Below are positions 54,088 through 64,000 of a stretch of 64,000 bases of DNA, in pieces (position 1 is the first letter of the stretch; every line of letters starts with the position of its first letter). This stretch comes from Streptococcus sanguinis SK355 (GTDB taxonomy: Bacteria > Bacillota > Bacilli > Lactobacillales > Streptococcaceae). The stretch lies in assembly GCF_000212855.1 (NCBI RefSeq), contig NZ_GL890993.1, positions 824,683-888,682 of the forward strand, in the 5' to 3' direction. Under the pieces are notes generated by a model. That model did not search any database. It was not told the DNA's origin and saw only the letters and a list, made by a program, of their open reading frames with translations. The position numbers and the translations under genes are program-made.

Positions 54088-55371
54088 ATGGAGATGCAAG
54101 TGTCAAAATTTCATAAGATCAGTGGCCGTAGAACCTTACTCTTTGGTCTTTTAGCCCTTGTTTTCGGCCTGATTATCATTGTCAACGGCTTCAGTTTTAC
54201 CCAGCTGGGCTTCGATTTTATTTCGCTTTATCTGACGGTTGTTGGCTTGGTAAATATTGTTCTTCATGTTTTTACGCGCAAGAAAGAAGGGACTGTCTGG
54301 CCTAGTCTGCTTCAGATTACAGTCGCTATGGGTATCAGCTGGCTCAACCGAATCAGTGATGTGCCTGTCAATATTGTGATTATCAGTTTGGGTAGCTACC
54401 AGCTCTTGACTGCCGGTATTTACGGAGTGACCTATCTCCTTTATCGGCAAAATCATGTCAAGGGCGGCTTGCGCTATCTATTTGATACCGTTCTCTATGG
54501 TGGAATTGGGCTGACCAGTATTCTTTCGCCTGCGACTGACGGACATTTGCAGTTTTTGATTTTGGGAATCTATTTGATGATGCTGGGAATGTCCAATATT
54601 CGGGATGGCCTCTTTTTTGATAATGACCGGGAAAAACATCGGCTGCGTAGGCAAATTCGTATTAACCTACCTATTATTTTTGCAGCCTTTATTCCGGTAG
54701 AAAATCTGAAGCACTTTAATCGACTGATTCAGGGAGAAGTAGCTTCTGATTGTAAAAATGTTTATAGTCTTGTTAAGGATGGAGAGAAAAAGACGGACTT
54801 AGAGGTCTTGGTTCATACTTCAAAGACAAGTTTATTAGGAGCCATTGGTCATGTAGATATTTGCTATCAGGGACAAGTGATTTCTTATGGTAGCTATGAT
54901 GTTTTTTCTGAGCGATGCAAAGGTATGATTGGAGACGGTGTTCTCTTCAAGGTTCCTAAAGACGCCTATATTGAGCTTTGCAAAAAAGAAAGTAAGAAAA
55001 CACTCTTTGGTTATTCTTTGGCTTTGACGGATAAGGAGAAGGAGTCGGTTGAAAAGCGCTTGGCTGAAATCGATCAGCTGTTGGTGGAATGGGAGCCACC
55101 AGCAGAACTGAAAAATGGTCAGCCAACATACTCCTACAAGTTGAAGCATGAACTAGGAGCGCAGCTATATAAGTTTAAAACGAGTCGTTTCAAGACTTAT
55201 TTTGTCCTGTCGACCAACTGTTGCCTGCTAGCAGATTCGATTATTGGGCAGGCTGGGACAGATATTCTGGATATTCGCGGGATTATTGCGCCCGGTACCT
55301 ACCAGTCCTATCTGCAGTATGAGTTTGAGTCCGCTAGAGGTTTGGTCATTGCTCAGACCATTTACCAATAA
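54088..55371 (+). CDS. DUF308/HdeD-like membrane protein with C-terminal putative permuted papain-like domain
   Basis: The 427-residue protein has an N-terminal block of six membrane helices (residues 13-175) in the DUF308/HdeD manner, followed by a cytoplasmic or external soluble domain (about 200-427). In that domain GHVDICYQG (His255) and STNCCLLADSII (Cys378) are ordered His first, Cys late. This is the order of permuted NlpC/P60-like (LRAT/YiiX) hydrolases, and the surroundings fit. The link is my inference; no family is confidently assigned. AGAGGAGGC is the ribosome-binding site. Confidence 0.78.
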   Translation: MEMQVSKFHKISGRRTLLFGLLALVFGLIIIVNGFSFTQLGFDFISLYLTVVGLVNIVLHVFTRKKEGTVWPSLLQITVAMGISWLNRISDVPVNIVIISLGSYQLLTAGIYGVTYLLYRQNHVKGGLRYLFDTVLYGGIGLTSILSPATDGHLQFLILGIYLMMLGMSNIRDGLFFDNDREKHRLRRQIRINLPIIFAAFIPVENLKHFNRLIQGEVASDCKNVYSLVKDGEKKTDLEVLVHTSKTSLLGAIGHVDICYQGQVISYGSYDVFSERCKGMIGDGVLFKVPKDAYIELCKKESKKTLFGYSLALTDKEKESVEKRLAEIDQLLVEWEPPAELKNGQPTYSYKLKHELGAQLYKFKTSRFKTYFVLSTNCCLLADSIIGQAGTDILDIRGIIAPGTYQSYLQYEFESARGLVIAQTIYQ

Positions 55372-55466
55372 ATCCAAGGCCTTCTTGTTTTAAAAATTGT
55401 TTATTTGCGCATAATTTCTTGTCAAAAAGATGAAAATCCATTACAATAAAATGGTTTGGAGGAATT

Positions 55467-56201
55467 ATGAGCGCGAATCATATTATTAGAATTATCCCTG
55501 TATTAAAGATAAATAATCGTCATTTAAATCAAGAGTTTTTTGTAAATCAGCTAGGCATGAAGGCCCTTTTAGAGGAAGCTGCTTTTCTGTCTTTAGGAGA
55601 TCAGACTAAGACTGAGAAACTGCAGCTGGAAGAATCACCCAGTATGCGGTCTCGGCGAGTAAAAGGTCCTAAAAAATTAGCCAGAATCGTTGTCAAGGTT
55701 GCAGATGCTAAAGAAATCGAGTCTCTATTGGCTCGAAAGCCTGCTTGGACTAGGCTGTATCAGGGAGAGAAAGGCTATGCTTTTGAAGCCCTGTCGCCAG
55801 AAGGAGACCTAGTTCTCCTGCATGCAGAAGAGAATAGAGCAAGTCTGCAAGAAGTGGCGGAGGCTCCTGCCTTTGAAAAGCAAGAGGACTTCATCGGTCT
55901 TAGCCAATTTGAGATAGAGACGGTAGAAATTCGTGTGCCTAACGCCAATGCAGCCCAAGAATTTTACAGCAAGATTGAAAATGCGCTGGATTTTCTGACC
56001 TTTACAGAAGCAGAGGGACAAGACTTGCAGGCAGACAATGCCCTAACTTGGGACTTGACCATGCTCAAAGCTCAGGTCAATCGTTTAGAAACCGCTGCGC
56101 TGCGTCCTATCTTTGAAGGACGCGAGGTCTTTGTATCCAAGTCAGATAAGTTCTTGCTGAGTCAGGATTCTAGCAAGATTGAATTGTGGTTTGAAGCATG
56201 A
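55467..56201 (+). CDS. cppA: CppA family protein (two VOC-like domains)
   Basis: The 244-residue protein resembles streptococcal CppA. The N-terminal domain (about 1-120) begins IIRIIPVLKINNRHLNQEFFVNQLGM, and the C-terminal domain (about 140-244) has IETVEIRVPNANAAQEFYSKI. Both have the vicinal oxygen chelate look. CppA was named as a C3-degrading proteinase in S. pneumoniae, but the fold is not that of a protease, so the original activity is doubtful. GGAGG precedes the ATG. Its stop overlaps the next gene's start. Confidence 0.85.
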   Translation: MSANHIIRIIPVLKINNRHLNQEFFVNQLGMKALLEEAAFLSLGDQTKTEKLQLEESPSMRSRRVKGPKKLARIVVKVADAKEIESLLARKPAWTRLYQGEKGYAFEALSPEGDLVLLHAEENRASLQEVAEAPAFEKQEDFIGLSQFEIETVEIRVPNANAAQEFYSKIENALDFLTFTEAEGQDLQADNALTWDLTMLKAQVNRLETAALRPIFEGREVFVSKSDKFLLSQDSSKIELWFEA

Positions 56202-57133
56202 CTCTAGAAAAAATCATCAGTAAAATCAAAGAACAGCTGAAAGCTGGTATCTATCCCGGTGCTAGTCTGGCCTTGTACCAAGCTGGCAAGTGGCAAGAAT
56301 TCTACTTTGGTCTAGCTGATCCGCAAGAAAAAAAGCCCACTCAAGCCGGTTTAGTCTATGACTTGGCTAGCGTCAGTAAGGTGGTCGGAGTTGGTACTCT
56401 GGCAGCCTTTTTGTATGAACAGGACAAGCTGGAGCTGGATTTGCCCTTGCAGCATTACTATCCGGCCTTCCATCGAGAAGATGTGACCTTGCGTCAGCTC
56501 TTGACCCACACATCAGGGTTGGATCCTTTTATTCCCAATCGTGATGAGCTGACAGCTCCTGAGTTAAAAGCAGCGCTCAATCATTTGATGGTTCTTGAAG
56601 ATAAGACCTTCCGCTATACGGATGTGAATTTTCTGCTCTTGGGCTTTATGCTGGAAGAGATCTACGGTCAGTCTTTGGATCAGGTTTTTCAAAGTCAGAT
56701 TTTCCGGCCTTGGGGCTTGGCTGAGACAGGTTTTGGACCAGTTCCAGGAGCTGTGCCGACCGTTCGCGGTGTCCAGGATGGGCAAGTCCATGATCCCAAA
56801 GCGCGTGTTCTAGGCATCCATGCTGGCAGTGCTGGCTTATTTTCGACTCTCAGAGATTTGGAAATATTTCTGGAACATTATCTGCAGGATGACTTTGCGG
56901 ATCATCTGACTCAGAATTTTTCTAAAGAGCCGGGTAAAAGGCGTAGTCTAGCCTGGAATCTGGAGGGCAGCTGGCTGGATCACACTGGCTACACGGGAAC
57001 CTTTATCATGTATAATCGCAAGGAGCAAAAGGCGGCTATTTTCCTGTCCAACCGGACCTATGAAAAAGACGAGCGGGCTCAATGGATCTTGGATCGGAAC
57101 CAGCTGATGGACCTGATAAGAATAGAACTTTAA
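56198..57133 (+). CDS. Beta-lactamase-fold serine hydrolase
   Basis: The 311-residue protein has the three motifs of class C beta-lactamase/penicillin-binding relatives: SxxK as SVSK (about residues 56-59), YxN-type YTDVN, and HTGYTG near residue 265 replacing KTG. GASLALYQAGKWQEFYFG at the start and LTHTSGLDPFI are typical. No signal peptide is visible, so it may act inside the cell as an esterase or peptidase. The ATG overlaps the cppA stop, making a two-gene operon. Confidence 0.9.
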   Translation: MTLEKIISKIKEQLKAGIYPGASLALYQAGKWQEFYFGLADPQEKKPTQAGLVYDLASVSKVVGVGTLAAFLYEQDKLELDLPLQHYYPAFHREDVTLRQLLTHTSGLDPFIPNRDELTAPELKAALNHLMVLEDKTFRYTDVNFLLLGFMLEEIYGQSLDQVFQSQIFRPWGLAETGFGPVPGAVPTVRGVQDGQVHDPKARVLGIHAGSAGLFSTLRDLEIFLEHYLQDDFADHLTQNFSKEPGKRRSLAWNLEGSWLDHTGYTGTFIMYNRKEQKAAIFLSNRTYEKDERAQWILDRNQLMDLIRIEL

Positions 57134-57163
57134 AAGACTCCGGCTGCAAGCTCCGGGGTTTTA
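57132..57163 (+). terminator. Probable terminator after the serine hydrolase gene
   Basis: AAAA...CCGG (57132-57143) pairs with CCGG...TTTT (57153-57162), with internal mismatches. Confidence 0.55.
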
Positions 57164-57283
57164 TCATGTGTGCCTATATAAATATCGGTCTCTAGCCCCA
57201 GTGATTTTCTCTTAATAAAAATCGCTTTTTTTGCCAAAGTATATTAAAATAAGATAGAGAGAATCTACAGACAAGAGAAGAAT

Positions 57284-58162
57284 ATGACAAAAGAAATCGG
57301 TGTCGGCAAGGCACACAGTAAAATTATTTTAATGGGAGAGCATTCGGTGGTCTATGGCTATCCGGCTATTTCCCTGCCTCTTAATCGTATCGAAGTGACC
57401 TGTCAGGTCTTTCCGTCTGAGCGGGCCTGGACCCTCTACGCTGAGGATACGCTGTCCATGGCTGTTTTTGCCTGTCTAGAACATCTAGGCAGGCAGGGAG
57501 CTAAGATTCGCTGTCAGGTGGAGTCCATGGTCCCTGAGAAGAGAGGGATGGGCTCTTCAGCCGCGGTCAGTATTGCGGCCATTCGGGCGGTCTTTGACTA
57601 CTTTGAGGAAGAACTGGATGACCAGACACTGGAGATTCTAGCCAATCGGGCAGAGATGATTGCCCATATGAATCCCAGCGGGCTTGATGCCAAGACCTGC
57701 CTCAGTGATGTAGCTATCAAATTCATTCGCAACTTTGGTTTCAGTGAAATTGATCTGGATCTGGATGCTTTTTTAGTGATTGCAGACACGGGCATTCACG
57801 GTCATACCCGCGAAGCTATCCGTGCTGTAGAGAGTCAGGGTCAAAAGGCTCTGCCCTTGCTTCAGGAATTGGGGAATTTAACGAAAATCCTTGAGAAGGC
57901 CATTTCTATCAAGGACCTGATGACTATGGGTCAAGCTATGACCAAGGCTCATGAGAAGCTAGCCAAGCTAGGAGTGTCTTGCCAGAAAGCGGATGAGCTA
58001 GTAGTGGCAGCTCTTGAAAATGGAGCCTTGGGAGCTAAAATGAGCGGCGGCGGTCTGGGTGGCTGTGTCATTGCTCTTGTAGGAGAAAAAAGTCAGGCGG
58101 AGGCCTTAGCCGCCTTATTGAGAGAGAAAGGGGCCATTAATACATGGATCGAAAGCCTGTAA
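57284..58162 (+). CDS. mvaK1: Mevalonate kinase
   Basis: The 292-residue GHMP kinase phosphorylates mevalonate to mevalonate-5-phosphate. KAHSKIILMGEHSVVYGYPA is the N-terminal motif, VPEKRGMGSSAAVSIAAIRA is the ATP-binding glycine loop (GSSAA), and KMSGGGLGGCVIAL the third motif. It heads the operon mvaK1-mvaD-mvaK2-fni, whose genes overlap throughout; its end overlaps mvaD by 19 bases. AGAAGAAT precedes the ATG. Confidence 0.96.
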   Translation: MTKEIGVGKAHSKIILMGEHSVVYGYPAISLPLNRIEVTCQVFPSERAWTLYAEDTLSMAVFACLEHLGRQGAKIRCQVESMVPEKRGMGSSAAVSIAAIRAVFDYFEEELDDQTLEILANRAEMIAHMNPSGLDAKTCLSDVAIKFIRNFGFSEIDLDLDAFLVIADTGIHGHTREAIRAVESQGQKALPLLQELGNLTKILEKAISIKDLMTMGQAMTKAHEKLAKLGVSCQKADELVVAALENGALGAKMSGGGLGGCVIALVGEKSQAEALAALLREKGAINTWIESL

Positions 58163-59080
58163 GTGTCAAATCCTATGCCAATATTGCAATTGTCAAATAT
58201 TGGGGGAAGAAAGATGCAGAAAAGATGATTCCGTCTACTAGCAGTATCTCGCTGACACTGGAAAATATGTATACCGAGACGCAACTGAGTCCTTTGCCGG
58301 ATACAGCGACTGGAGATGAATTTTATATTGACGGTCAGCTGCAAAGCCCAGCAGAACATGCTAAAATCAGTAAGATTATTGACCGTTTTCGCTCTCCAGA
58401 AGATGGTTTTGTCCGAGTTGATACCAGTAACAATATGCCAACAGCAGCGGGTCTGTCTTCCAGCTCCAGTGGTCTATCAGCCCTAGTCAAGGCCTGCAAT
58501 GCTTATTTTCAGACGGGCTATCAGACGGAAGAACTGGCTCAGCTGGCCAAATTTGCTTCAGGGTCCTCTGCTCGGTCTTTCTTTGGCCCGCTAGCAGCCT
58601 GGGATAAGGACAGTGGGGCCATTTATCCAGTCAAGACGGATTTGAAATTAGCTATGATTATGCTAGTTCTGCACGATGAGAAAAAGCCTATTTCCAGCCG
58701 CGACGGTATGGAGCTCTGTGCTAAAACTTCCACGATTTTCCCCGATTGGATTGCCCAGTCTGCCTTGGATTATCAGGCCATGCTAGGCTATTTGCAGGAC
58801 AATGATTTTGCCAAGGTTGGTCAGCTGACGGAAGAAAATGCTCTTCGGATGCATGCCACGACAGAAAAAGCTTATCCGCCGTTTTCTTATCTGACGGAGG
58901 AGTCTTACCAGGCTATGGATGCTGTCAGAAAGCTGCGGGAGCAGGGCGAGCGTTGCTACTTTACCATGGACGCGGGGCCCAATGTCAAGGTGCTCTGCTT
59001 GGAGGAAGACCTAGACCATCTGGTGGCCATTTTTGAGAAAGACTACCGGATTATCGTCTCCAAAACAAAGGACTTGTCAG

Positions 59081-59091
<11 letters not shown>
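58144..59091 (+). CDS. mvaD: Diphosphomevalonate decarboxylase
   Basis: The 315-residue GHMP-superfamily enzyme makes isopentenyl diphosphate from mevalonate diphosphate with ATP. SVKSYANIAIVKYWGKKDA is the family signature, and MPTAAGLSSSSSGLSALV the phosphate loop. FTMDAGPNVKVLCL contains the conserved catalytic Asp. Starts inside the end of mvaK1 and its stop overlaps the mvaK2 start. Confidence 0.96.
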
Positions 59092-61088
<1,997 letters not shown>

Positions 61089-61105
61089 ATAGCATAAAGA
61101 CATAC

Positions 61106-61130
61106 AAAAAAGGCCATCAATGGCCTTTTT
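61106..61130. terminator. Bidirectional rho-independent terminator
   Basis: AAAAAGGCCAT and ATGGCCTTTTT pair at 61107-61130. It separates fni from the converging mvaA. Confidence 0.88.
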
Positions 61131-61137
61131 ACTTGTC

Positions 61138-62403
61138 CTAATTTCGTAAGTCAGCTAGGATTTCCTGAGCAGCAGCTAAGTTGAAAGTCTTCTTGGCTGT
61201 TAAGCGACTGGCTACAGCAGCAATTTCTTCGTCTTGGGCTCCAGCTTGCAATGCTAAAGATTTGGCTTGCAATTTCATGTGACCAGCTTGGATGCCAGTG
61301 CTGACCAGGGCTTTGAGAGCAGCGAAATTTTGTGCCAATCCGACTGATACGATGAGGGAAGCTAAGCCCTTGGCCTGTGGTTGCCCTAGTAAGTCAAAGC
61401 TGGCTGCCACTGCTGGATTGAGGCCGATGGAGCCTCCCTTAGTTGCAATGGGCATGGGCAGAGTCATCTGACCATGAAGCTGGCGTTTGTCTGGGTCTGC
61501 CATCCAAGTAGAGAGGCCCCGGTAGCTTCCTTCTCGGCTGGCATAGGCATGAGCACCGGCTTCCACAGCCCTCCAGTCATTTCCAGTAGCCAGCACCAAA
61601 GCATCAATGCCATTAAAGATGCCTTTATTGTGGGTAGCTGCCCGGTAAGGGTCGACCTGGGCTAGCTTGCTAGCCAGCTGCATCTTATCCGCAAGAAGCT
61701 CCGCCTCAGCCTTATCTCGGCTGAGAAAGCGATAGTCGATGACACAGCGGGTTGTTACTAGACTATCTGTTGCATAGTTTGACAGGATAGCCATCAGGCT
61801 CTTACCGCCAGTCAGCTCTTCAAGAGAAAGGGTGAGAGCCTCCAGCATGGTGTTGAGCATATTGGCTCCCATAGCCTCCTGTGTATCCACAGATAGATAG
61901 AAAATAAGGAAGTCTTCCTTTGGCTCCAGCCAGAGATCTCTAGCACCGCCACCACGAGCAACAATTGATGGATAGGCTTGGTTGGCCTGTTCCAGCAACC
62001 CTTTCTTTTTTTTGAGAACATCTTTGATGGCTTGGTCGACCTTCTCAATCTGATAGAGGGCAATCTGCCCAATCATCTGGCGTTTGTGAATCTCGGTTTC
62101 AAATCCGCCTGAATGTTTGATAATCTTAGCGGCAAAGCTAGCAGCTGCTACCACAGATGGCTCTTCAGTCACAAAAGGAACTTGATAGCTTTTGCCATCC
62201 ACCAGAAAGTCTGGCACCAGAGAGTAGGGCAGGGCCAGAGTGGCCAGTACATTTTCGCTCATCTGGTTGGCTGTTTCCAGAGGCAAAGTCTCTTGGCTTT
62301 CTAGCAGCTGCCAATGTTCATCTTGTAAAAGCCCCTTTTCTTTCAACATCTGCAGCCGTTGAGCAGGAGTTTTTTTGGAAAATCCAGTCCAGTTTACTTT
62401 CAT
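61138..62403 (-). CDS. mvaA: Hydroxymethylglutaryl-CoA reductase, class II
   Basis: The 421-residue enzyme reduces HMG-CoA to mevalonate. The N-terminal SKKTPAQRLQMLKEKGLL, EEPSVVAAASFAAKI (catalytic Glu region), MGANMLNTMLEAL, ATHNKGIFNGIDALVLATGNDWRAVEAGAHAYA (catalytic Lys/Asp) and PMPIATKGGSIGLNP are class II features; the protein lacks the class I membrane domain. The start overlaps the mvaS stop by four bases, so the pair is co-translated. Confidence 0.96.
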   Translation of the reverse strand: MKVNWTGFSKKTPAQRLQMLKEKGLLQDEHWQLLESQETLPLETANQMSENVLATLALPYSLVPDFLVDGKSYQVPFVTEEPSVVAAASFAAKIIKHSGGFETEIHKRQMIGQIALYQIEKVDQAIKDVLKKKKGLLEQANQAYPSIVARGGGARDLWLEPKEDFLIFYLSVDTQEAMGANMLNTMLEALTLSLEELTGGKSLMAILSNYATDSLVTTRCVIDYRFLSRDKAEAELLADKMQLASKLAQVDPYRAATHNKGIFNGIDALVLATGNDWRAVEAGAHAYASREGSYRGLSTWMADPDKRQLHGQMTLPMPIATKGGSIGLNPAVAASFDLLGQPQAKGLASLIVSVGLAQNFAALKALVSTGIQAGHMKLQAKSLALQAGAQDEEIAAVASRLTAKKTFNLAAAQEILADLRN

Positions 62404-63578
62404 GATGATTTCTCAACTTTGATATACTTACGCTGATGCTCTGCAATTTCCGCCAGAGCAAAGCTTTGTTCCTCATAGCCAGAGAAGCTGGCATTGCCTT
62501 CCGCATCCAGCTCAGCTTCTTCAAAAAAGATGCGCTCGTAGTCTGCGATGGAAAGAGCCTGACGCTGGTCTAATTCCTCTAGGCGTGTCTTGGATAGATG
62601 CTTTTCATAGCCTTCTACCAAATTGGCACTGAAGATTTCAGAGACAGCTCCGCTGCCATAGCCGAAAAGAGCAATCCGATCTCCGGCTTTGAGGTTGTCG
62701 GAGTTTTCTAAAAGAGACAGGAGGCCTAGGAAGAGGGAGCCTGTATAGATATTTCCAACTTTCTGACTGTAGAGAATAGAGGCTTCAAAATTCTCTCTGA
62801 GCTGGTCTTGCTGCTCTTGAGGCAGGCTTTTATCCATGATTTTATTGAGGCCTTTAAGGGCCAATTTTGGATAAGGCAGGTGGAAGCAGTAGGCTGCAAA
62901 ATCTTTGAGAGCCAGCTTGTGGCGTTTTTGGTACTCCGCCCAAGTTGTCTTTAAGCTATCCAGATATTGCTGGGTTGAATAGAGCCCGTTGACATAAGGC
63001 GTTGTCGAGTAATTTGGGCGCCAAAAATCCATGACATCGCGTGTCTGAGCTACATTATCATCATTAAAAGCGAGGATACGAGGATTGCTGCTAATCAGCA
63101 TAGAAATAGCTCCCGCTCCCTGCGTTGGTTCACCCGGTGTATGAATGCCATACTTGGCAATGTCGCTAGCTAACACCAAAACTTTGCTGTCTGGATGTTT
63201 TTCGATATGGAGCTTGGCATAGTCCAGTGCAGCAGTTGCTCCATAGCAGGCTTCCTTGATTTCAAAGCTGCGGGCAAAAGGCTGGATGCCCAAAAGGCCG
63301 TGGACAAAAACGGCTGCCGCCTTACTCTGGTCAATCCCTGACTCAGTAGCCACGATGACCATATCAATCTTTTCTTTGTCCTCTGCTGTCAGGATGGGCT
63401 CTGCTGCCGCCGCTCCCAAGGTAACAATATCCTCAGTCAGAGGAGCAATGCTTAGTTCCTTGAGTAAGAGTCCCTTACTAAGCTTTTCTGGGTCAGTCCC
63501 TCGGGCTGCCGCTAAATCATTTAATTTTAAGACATAATTACTGGTCGCAAAACCGATTTTGTCGATTCCGATTGTCAT
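62400..63578 (-). CDS. mvaS: Hydroxymethylglutaryl-CoA synthase
   Basis: The 392-residue thiolase-fold enzyme condenses acetyl-CoA with acetoacetyl-CoA to HMG-CoA. It begins IGIDKIGFATSNYVL; the nucleophilic Cys is in EIKEACYGATAALDYA, the catalytic Glu in VIVATESGIDQSKAAAV, and the His in FCFHLPYPKLALKGL-like HLPYPK. GDRIALFGYGSGAVSEIF closes the active site. With mvaA it supplies mevalonate to the facing mvaK1-D-K2-fni operon. AAGAGGTC is the ribosome-binding site. Confidence 0.97.
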   Translation of the reverse strand: MTIGIDKIGFATSNYVLKLNDLAAARGTDPEKLSKGLLLKELSIAPLTEDIVTLGAAAAEPILTAEDKEKIDMVIVATESGIDQSKAAAVFVHGLLGIQPFARSFEIKEACYGATAALDYAKLHIEKHPDSKVLVLASDIAKYGIHTPGEPTQGAGAISMLISSNPRILAFNDDNVAQTRDVMDFWRPNYSTTPYVNGLYSTQQYLDSLKTTWAEYQKRHKLALKDFAAYCFHLPYPKLALKGLNKIMDKSLPQEQQDQLRENFEASILYSQKVGNIYTGSLFLGLLSLLENSDNLKAGDRIALFGYGSGAVSEIFSANLVEGYEKHLSKTRLEELDQRQALSIADYERIFFEEAELDAEGNASFSGYEEQSFALAEIAEHQRKYIKVEKSS

Positions 63579-63624
63579 TATAAGACCTCTTTAAATCCTT
63601 TTATTCTAGTATATTCCGAAGACT

Positions 63625-63633
63625 ATTTTACCA
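63625..63633 (-). promoter_or_regulatory. Possible mvaS extended -10 promoter
   Basis: On the minus strand TGgTAAAAT occupies 63633-63625, 47 bases before the mvaS ATG. No good -35. Confidence 0.35.
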
Positions 63634-63705
63634 TACTTAGGAATAAAACTCTTACAAAAACATCTAAACACAGCTAAATCAGGCTTAAGATGTATTTTCC
63701 AAAAT

Positions 63706-63733
63706 AAAAACAGCAGATGGTTCTACTGTTTAT
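63706..63733 (-). terminator. Terminator of the ThrE-like gene
   Basis: On the minus strand, AAACAGTAG pairs with CTGCTGTTT (63731-63723/63716-63708), followed by a T-rich tract. It overlaps the gene's stop codon. Confidence 0.65.
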
Positions 63734-64000
63734 CAGCTGTGAGTTTGGTTTGGCGCTTTTTTAAGTAGTGGTAGAGCTTGAGTACGACAGTGCCACTTGC
63801 CATGCCAATCGAGATGACCAAGGCCAGAATGACTACCAGAGTGGCGTGGATCATAGCCTGGCTGTAGTCACCAGTGACAAAAAAGGCAGTCGTCCGATAG
63901 GAAATATAGCCTGGGACCAGAGGCGCTAGAATGGCCAAAATAAAAACAACAGCGGGCGTTTTATAGATGATGCTGAGGATTTGGCTGACGCAGGAACCAA
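63723..64000 (-). CDS. ThrE-family threonine/serine exporter, C-terminal part (continues outside window)
   Basis: The frame is open to the end of the window, so the start is missing. The visible 91 or so residues contain hydrophobic helices with PAVVFILAILAPLVPGYISYR, HATLVVILALVISIGMASGTVV and a basic tail KLYHYLKKRQTKLTADKQ. This resembles the small ThrE_2-type subunit (with a VPG motif) of the split threonine/serine exporters. A partner subunit gene would be expected just upstream, outside the window. Confidence 0.75.
   Translation of the reverse strand, partial: GSCVSQILSIIYKTPAVVFILAILAPLVPGYISYRTTAFFVTGDYSQAMIHATLVVILALVISIGMASGTVVLKLYHYLKKRQTKLTADKQ

Overview
The window is chromosomal DNA from an oral viridans Streptococcus, most likely of the S. 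sanguinis/S. gordonii group. This rests on gene content and order read from translations: an antigen I/II adhesin, an LPXTG surface protein, glnR-glnA, rpoY-rnjA, rocS, cppA, the split mevalonate locus and pepX beside an aquaglyceroporin. No rRNA, tRNA, CRISPR array, phage or insertion sequence was seen.

1-6.3 kb holds a 5'-truncated GH35 beta-galactosidase, an aldo/keto reductase, an LPXTG protein with an unrecognised core, a NERD/zinc-finger protein and a family 2 glycosyltransferase. 6.3-16.3 kb is a catabolic locus: radical SAM activase, DeoR-type and SorC-type regulators, a small membrane protein, a lactose/cellobiose-type PTS (IIA, IIB, IIC), a glycyl radical enzyme, a fructose-6-phosphate-aldolase-like protein and a glycerol-dehydrogenase-like protein. 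Family knowledge suggests radical 'anhydroglycolysis' of 1,5-anhydro-hexitol phosphates rather than pyruvate formate-lyase activity. Two matched promoter/operator modules drive its PTS and enzyme halves, and two related terminators bracket it.

16.4-25.1 kb holds leuS, a deletion scar joining remnants of an LtrA gene and an AraC regulator, a TetR-controlled ABC exporter with twin operators, a VIT/CCC1 metal transporter under a perfect PerR-type box, and pgk. 25.1-31.7 kb holds the 1506-residue antigen I/II adhesin with a P. gingivalis-binding type BAR motif, a three-hairpin intergenic element, a LysM-CHAP secreted protein and an aromatic acid exporter-like protein. 31.7-37.9 kb holds glnR-glnA with a clear GlnR box, a GNAT gene broken by a stop codon, a VOC-TetR-AlkD-like operon, and rpoY-rnjA.

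38-40.9 kb is a tandem duplication of a divergent [oxidoreductase]-[MarR] module in which one marR has decayed to a fragment. 40.9-47.5 kb holds tsaB-rimI-tsaD, azlCD, a methyltransferase, a TipA-like MerR regulator with a textbook promoter, a NUDIX hydrolase and a BaiN-like flavoprotein. 47.5-57.1 kb holds rocS, a membrane glycerophosphodiesterase, ybaB, pepX, a GlpF-like channel, a DUF308-like protein with a putative permuted papain-like domain, cppA and a beta-lactamase-fold hydrolase. 57.3-63.6 kb carries the whole mevalonate pathway to IPP/DMAPP: mvaK1-mvaD-mvaK2-fni facing mvaS-mvaA. The window ends inside a ThrE-type exporter gene.
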